Of a stretch of DNA of 63,747 nt, positions 61,111 through 63,747 are shown piece by piece; within the stretch, counting starts at the first letter, position 1; each line of letters begins with the position of its first letter. The DNA comes from CAZFVY01 sp964522665 (GTDB taxonomy: Bacteria; Verrucomicrobiota; Verrucomicrobiia; Limisphaerales; CAZFVY01), in NCBI GenBank assembly GCA_964522665.1, contig CAZFVY010000027.1, positions 1-63,747 of the forward strand, read 5' to 3'. The notes below the pieces were generated by a model. The model saw nothing but the letters and a program-made list of their open reading frames with translations. It ran no database searches and was not told the DNA's origin. Both the position numbers and the translations under genes were made by a program.

Positions 61111-61902
61111 TTAGTCCAACAGCGTGATGGGATCGCTTTTCGTTACGATTCCTTCAACCAAAACGGCGCCATAGACGCCGGCGTAGGCGGCGTGCGCTTC
61201 GGCGGTTTGGCGCAAAACTTCCGGGTTGTGCTCAGCGGTGTCCGGGTCGAGCGAGATCATCTTGCAGCGCGGGTCGCGTTCCAGAACCATGATCGTGGCG
61301 CTCGATCCAATTCGCAGCCGGCGACCGACCCACTCGTCTTCGGCGAAGCCGTGATCCGACGCGAGATCAAGATAGAGGTTTGCCCGAAAGCGCCGTTGAT
61401 CAAGCGTGAAGCCCAGTTCCGCTTCAAGTTGTCGGATGGTTTGCCGGCTGATCAGCGAAACAGGGCGAGCGTCGGTGAGCGCGCGGTCAGAACGCACCAG
61501 CGTGAGGTGATTTTCGCCGCGCAGTCCTTCGCCGAGCATTTCGATCAGCGCGGGGTCCTCCAAACCGACCACGGCGCCGGACGGTGTAATGACTTCCAAG
61601 ATCAGGTCGTCAGGTTCGGCATTGGCCGGCGTGATCCCAGGCGAGATGCTCATCGCTTCGGTCAAATTCGGGGGCCTCGCCGCCCTGTCGGCGTAACGAA
61701 ACTGGGGCCGATAGCGGAGCATTTGCGGCTGCGTTGACGCCGTAAGATAAGGACAGCCCTTGCGCGCGGACGAATTCTTGAAGGCGTAACATCGGTCGCC
61801 AAAGAAGCCGGAGAATCCCATGAATGCCTCGGTCAGCGCTTCGCCACCCATGCTCTTCACCGGGTAGCGCCATAGGCTCTCGATGGTACCGACGGTGGTC
61901 AC
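61111..61902 (-). CDS. MOSC-domain molybdenum-cofactor sulfurtransferase-like protein
   Basis: 263 residues. An N-terminal MOSC_N beta-barrel (GTIESLWRYPVKSMGGEALTEAFMGFSGFFGDRCYAF, KGCPYLTASTQPQMLRYRPQF) and a C-terminal MOSC domain (RPVSLISRQTIRQLEAELG, DQRRFRANLYLDL, EDEWVGRRLRIGSSATIMVLERDPRCKMISLDPDTAEHNPEVLR), with the conserved Cys in DPRCKMI. MOSC proteins handle activated sulfur for the molybdenum cofactor or reduce N-hydroxylated compounds (mARC type). No molybdenum-enzyme gene is adjacent. Confidence 0.9.
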   Translation of the reverse strand: MTTVGTIESLWRYPVKSMGGEALTEAFMGFSGFFGDRCYAFKNSSARKGCPYLTASTQPQMLRYRPQFRYADRAARPPNLTEAMSISPGITPANAEPDDLILEVITPSGAVVGLEDPALIEMLGEGLRGENHLTLVRSDRALTDARPVSLISRQTIRQLEAELGFTLDQRRFRANLYLDLASDHGFAEDEWVGRRLRIGSSATIMVLERDPRCKMISLDPDTAEHNPEVLRQTAEAHAAYAGVYGAVLVEGIVTKSDPITLLD

Positions 61903-61977
61903 GTGAACGTCTCCGTAGTTTTTTAATGGGCTGTTAGCCGAAGGGCCTGGGATTAGCTGCCCGCGAGACGAGCGGCG

Positions 61978-63249
61978 TTACTCGACCCGAAGTCGAAAGA
62001 AGCCCTCACTCCCCGGGGGAGCGCTGGGATGAATCTGTATCGGCGCGCCGGTTCCCGCCCAGTTCGTCAAGGCGCTCCAGGTCGGGTCGCTCAAGCTGGA
62101 TTTCTGCATGAGGGTGTATTTCAACCCGGTGACGCTCGGGAACTCGAGCGCCAGTTGCCCCGCTGACGGACTCGTGGCCGTCAGGCGCGTTTCCGGCAAA
62201 CCGACGCTGATGCGGTCGTTTTCGGTGTCGGCCACATAGAGATGGCCGGTCTGATCAACCGTCAGGCCTTCGGGGAGGTTAAAGCCAGCGTTGGCGCCAG
62301 TGCCGTCTGTTTTCCCCCAGACCGGGCCCCCCGCGGTCCCGCCAATCGTACTGACGAGACCGGCCGGCGTTATCTTCCGGATCGTGTTGTTCCGGTCCGT
62401 GACGTAAACGTTGCCCGCCGCGTCCACGGTTGCGTTTTGCGGGGAGCAAAACCGAGCGGCGGCGCCCGCTCCGTCCACGTAACCGGATATCCCGGGCTTT
62501 CCGGCCAAAGTGCTCACGACCCAATTCGTTCCGACCCGAACCAACTGCCGGATGGTAAAATTATTGCCATCGACGACATACAGGTTATTCCCGGCGCGGT
62601 CCACCGCCACGCTGGAGGGATAGAGAAACCGCGCGACGTTGCCGGGGCCGTCGGCGCTGCCCGAAACAAGCGGATTCCCCGCCAAAGTGCTGACGACCCA
62701 CTTGTCTCCGGTCTGTTTCACCTGTCGAATCGTATGGTTGCCAGAATCGGCGACATAAACGACTCCCGCGGCGTCGAGGGCGATTCCGCTTGGGTTATTA
62801 AAGTGCCCGTCGCTGCCGACTCCGTCGGCGTTTCCGGCAAGCCCGCCCCAGCCAGCCAGAGTGGAAGCCGCGCCGTCCGGCGTTATCTTGCGAATGACGT
62901 CGTTGTAGGTGTCCGCGGCATAGACGTTTCCCGCGGCGTCGGTCGCAATCCCCAAAACGATGGAGAAAAGCGCGTCCGCGCCAGAGCGATCCGAGTATCC
63001 CATCGTGCTTCCCGCGAGCGTCGAGACGGTACCGTCAGGCGCGACTTTCTGGATCCGGTAGCCGCGGATTTGCGAGACGTAGAGATTCCCGTTACCATCC
63101 AGCGCGACATCAGAGGGGCTTGCCAAGAGAGCGGAGGTCTTCAAGGAGGTAAAGGTGTAAGCCGTTTGCGCCCACGAAGAAATCGGAGCCGCCAGGAGCG
63201 CGGCCGCGGCCACGAGGCGGGTGAGAGAACTGGGAATTCCACCGTACAT
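61978..63249 (-). CDS. Secreted NHL-repeat beta-propeller protein
   Basis: 423 residues. A signal peptide (LVAAAALLAAPISSWAQ) is followed by about six NHL repeats, each of the form (P)SGIALDAAGVVYVADSGNHTIRQV...STLAGNPLVSGSADGPGNVARF, forming a six-bladed propeller (about 40-345), and a C-terminal Ig/beta-sandwich-like part (RLTATSPSAGQLALEFPSVTGLKYTLMQKSSLSDPTWSAL) common in verrucomicrobial secreted proteins. Extracellular binding or adhesion is likely. It is preceded by repeat copy B and a promoter adjacent to the ATG. Confidence 0.9.
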   Translation of the reverse strand: MYGGIPSSLTRLVAAAALLAAPISSWAQTAYTFTSLKTSALLASPSDVALDGNGNLYVSQIRGYRIQKVAPDGTVSTLAGSTMGYSDRSGADALFSIVLGIATDAAGNVYAADTYNDVIRKITPDGAASTLAGWGGLAGNADGVGSDGHFNNPSGIALDAAGVVYVADSGNHTIRQVKQTGDKWVVSTLAGNPLVSGSADGPGNVARFLYPSSVAVDRAGNNLYVVDGNNFTIRQLVRVGTNWVVSTLAGKPGISGYVDGAGAAARFCSPQNATVDAAGNVYVTDRNNTIRKITPAGLVSTIGGTAGGPVWGKTDGTGANAGFNLPEGLTVDQTGHLYVADTENDRISVGLPETRLTATSPSAGQLALEFPSVTGLKYTLMQKSSLSDPTWSALTNWAGTGAPIQIHPSAPPGSEGFFRLRVE

Positions 63250-63255
63250 GGCCGC

Positions 63256-63284
63256 AAGCTAAAAAGCTGAGGCGCAAAAGTCAA
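63256..63284 (-). promoter_or_regulatory. Putative promoter of the NHL-repeat gene
   Basis: On the - strand TTGACT (63284-63279), a 17-base spacer, TAGCTT (63261-63256) and the ATG 6 bases later. The transcript would be leaderless. It matches the pattern before the antitoxin and rhodanese genes. Confidence 0.5.
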
Positions 63285-63300
63285 GGCGGGCCGGGGGCTG

Positions 63301-63502
63301 GGACAGGGCAAACGCATCTAAGTCCTGCCGCGCGAGGCGTGTCTGCCCGTCTTTTGAGCAAGGGTCACATCCTTCGGTTTTAGGAGACGATCTAGTGAAA
63401 GAATCCTGGAGGGACTCCGTCCCAAAGCCCAAGGTTGTCCCGCGCCGCGGGCAACCTTGGGTATCCGGTCCGTCCCGATCCAACCCCGCAGCGGGTTGTG
63501 GC
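63301..63502 (-). repeat. 200-bp dispersed repeat, copy B
   Basis: Reverse complement of 18174-18373 with scattered differences and a slightly different middle. It contains the hairpin CCAAGGTTGTCC / GGCAACCTTGG and ends 51 bases before the NHL gene ATG, versus 52 for copy A and the rhodanese gene. No gene is seen from 63250 to the window end. Confidence 0.85.
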
Positions 63503-63654
63503 GCTTGCTTAAGCCTTGCCAGGGTGGCGCATGGGTTCCGCCCAGTGTTCGCTCGGAGCTTCAAAGCGGCAAGTTGGCAGGACCGCGACATCGCGGCGCG
63601 ATATCCCTGAAACGAGTCGAGATGCGAACCCTCGGCAAACCGCCCCTCTACTCT

Positions 63655-63680
63655 TGGTGGGGCGAGGCTCCGCCGAGCCC
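63655..63680 (-). repeat. REP-like CCTCGCCCCACC element
   Basis: GGTGGGGCGAGGCTCCGCCG + AGCCC, the inverse of the element at 11636, 19335 and inside the portal gene. Confidence 0.85.
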
Positions 63681-63747
63681 TGAAAAAGCGGCGCGATTCC
63701 CGCCTTGGTCACGGCCCTCCTCTACGCCGCCAACTCGGTCTCGAGGC

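Overview
The window looks like a high-GC chromosome segment of a Verrucomicrobiota bacterium, most likely near Limisphaerales/Pedosphaera. This is inferred from: a pseudopilin with the verrucomicrobial FTLVELLVVIAIIAIL N-terminus; an ECF sigma factor fused to a long membrane/coiled-coil tail; few Shine-Dalgarno sequences; dense dispersed palindromic and heptameric repeats; and archaeal-type phosphoglycerate mutase. No rRNA, tRNA or CRISPR array was recognised.

Layout. (1) 1-8.4 kb: a + strand sensing operon with two tandem TonB-dependent receptors (the first cut by the window edge), a YfiR-like periplasmic protein, a CHASE8-like histidine kinase, a CheY-like regulator and a receiver-PAS-HisKA_2 kinase. 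(2) 8.4-10.5 kb: an accessory island that looks less GC-rich, with a Panacea-domain/RelE-like toxin-antitoxin pair, a 165-bp imperfect palindrome and a NYN-domain protein. (3) 10.5-17.7 kb: a CBM9-like secreted protein; a - strand operon (receiver-PAS-kinase, receiver-HDOD, receiver-degenerate HD-GYP) joined by 4-bp overlaps; and a glycosyltransferase. (4) 17.7-24.5 kb: repeat-rich spacers, a periplasmic rhodanese, apgM, a nucleotidyltransferase, a DUF3800 protein and recA.

(5) 24.8-51.5 kb: directly after recA lies a one-directional phage structural cluster. Its head genes follow the Mu order: TM/coiled-coil protein, winged helix, DUF3486, terminase, DUF935 portal, protease with nested scaffold, DUF2190, major capsid, DUF1320, virion morphogenesis. 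A short non-contractile tail module and very large fibre-like proteins follow. No integrase, transposase, repressor, replication gene or recognisable endolysin is visible. Host-type repeats (heptad arrays, GCCTCGCCCCACC palindromes, 101-bp palindromes, 9-bp repeats) have invaded the cluster, some in frame inside ORFs, yet the ORFs stay open. The best reading is a resident, possibly domesticated (gene-transfer-agent-like) element. A decayed prophage is the alternative.

(6) 51.6-63.7 kb: a TlpA-like thioredoxin, a MITE pair flanking a pseudopilin gene, an APC permease, the membrane-tailed sigma factor, an MBOAT/SGNH acyl-transfer pair, a small His-rich protein, a MOSC protein and an NHL-repeat secreted protein. 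A 200-bp repeat lies about 52 bp upstream of both the NHL gene and the rhodanese gene 45 kb away, in opposite orientation, next to similar promoter-like sequences.
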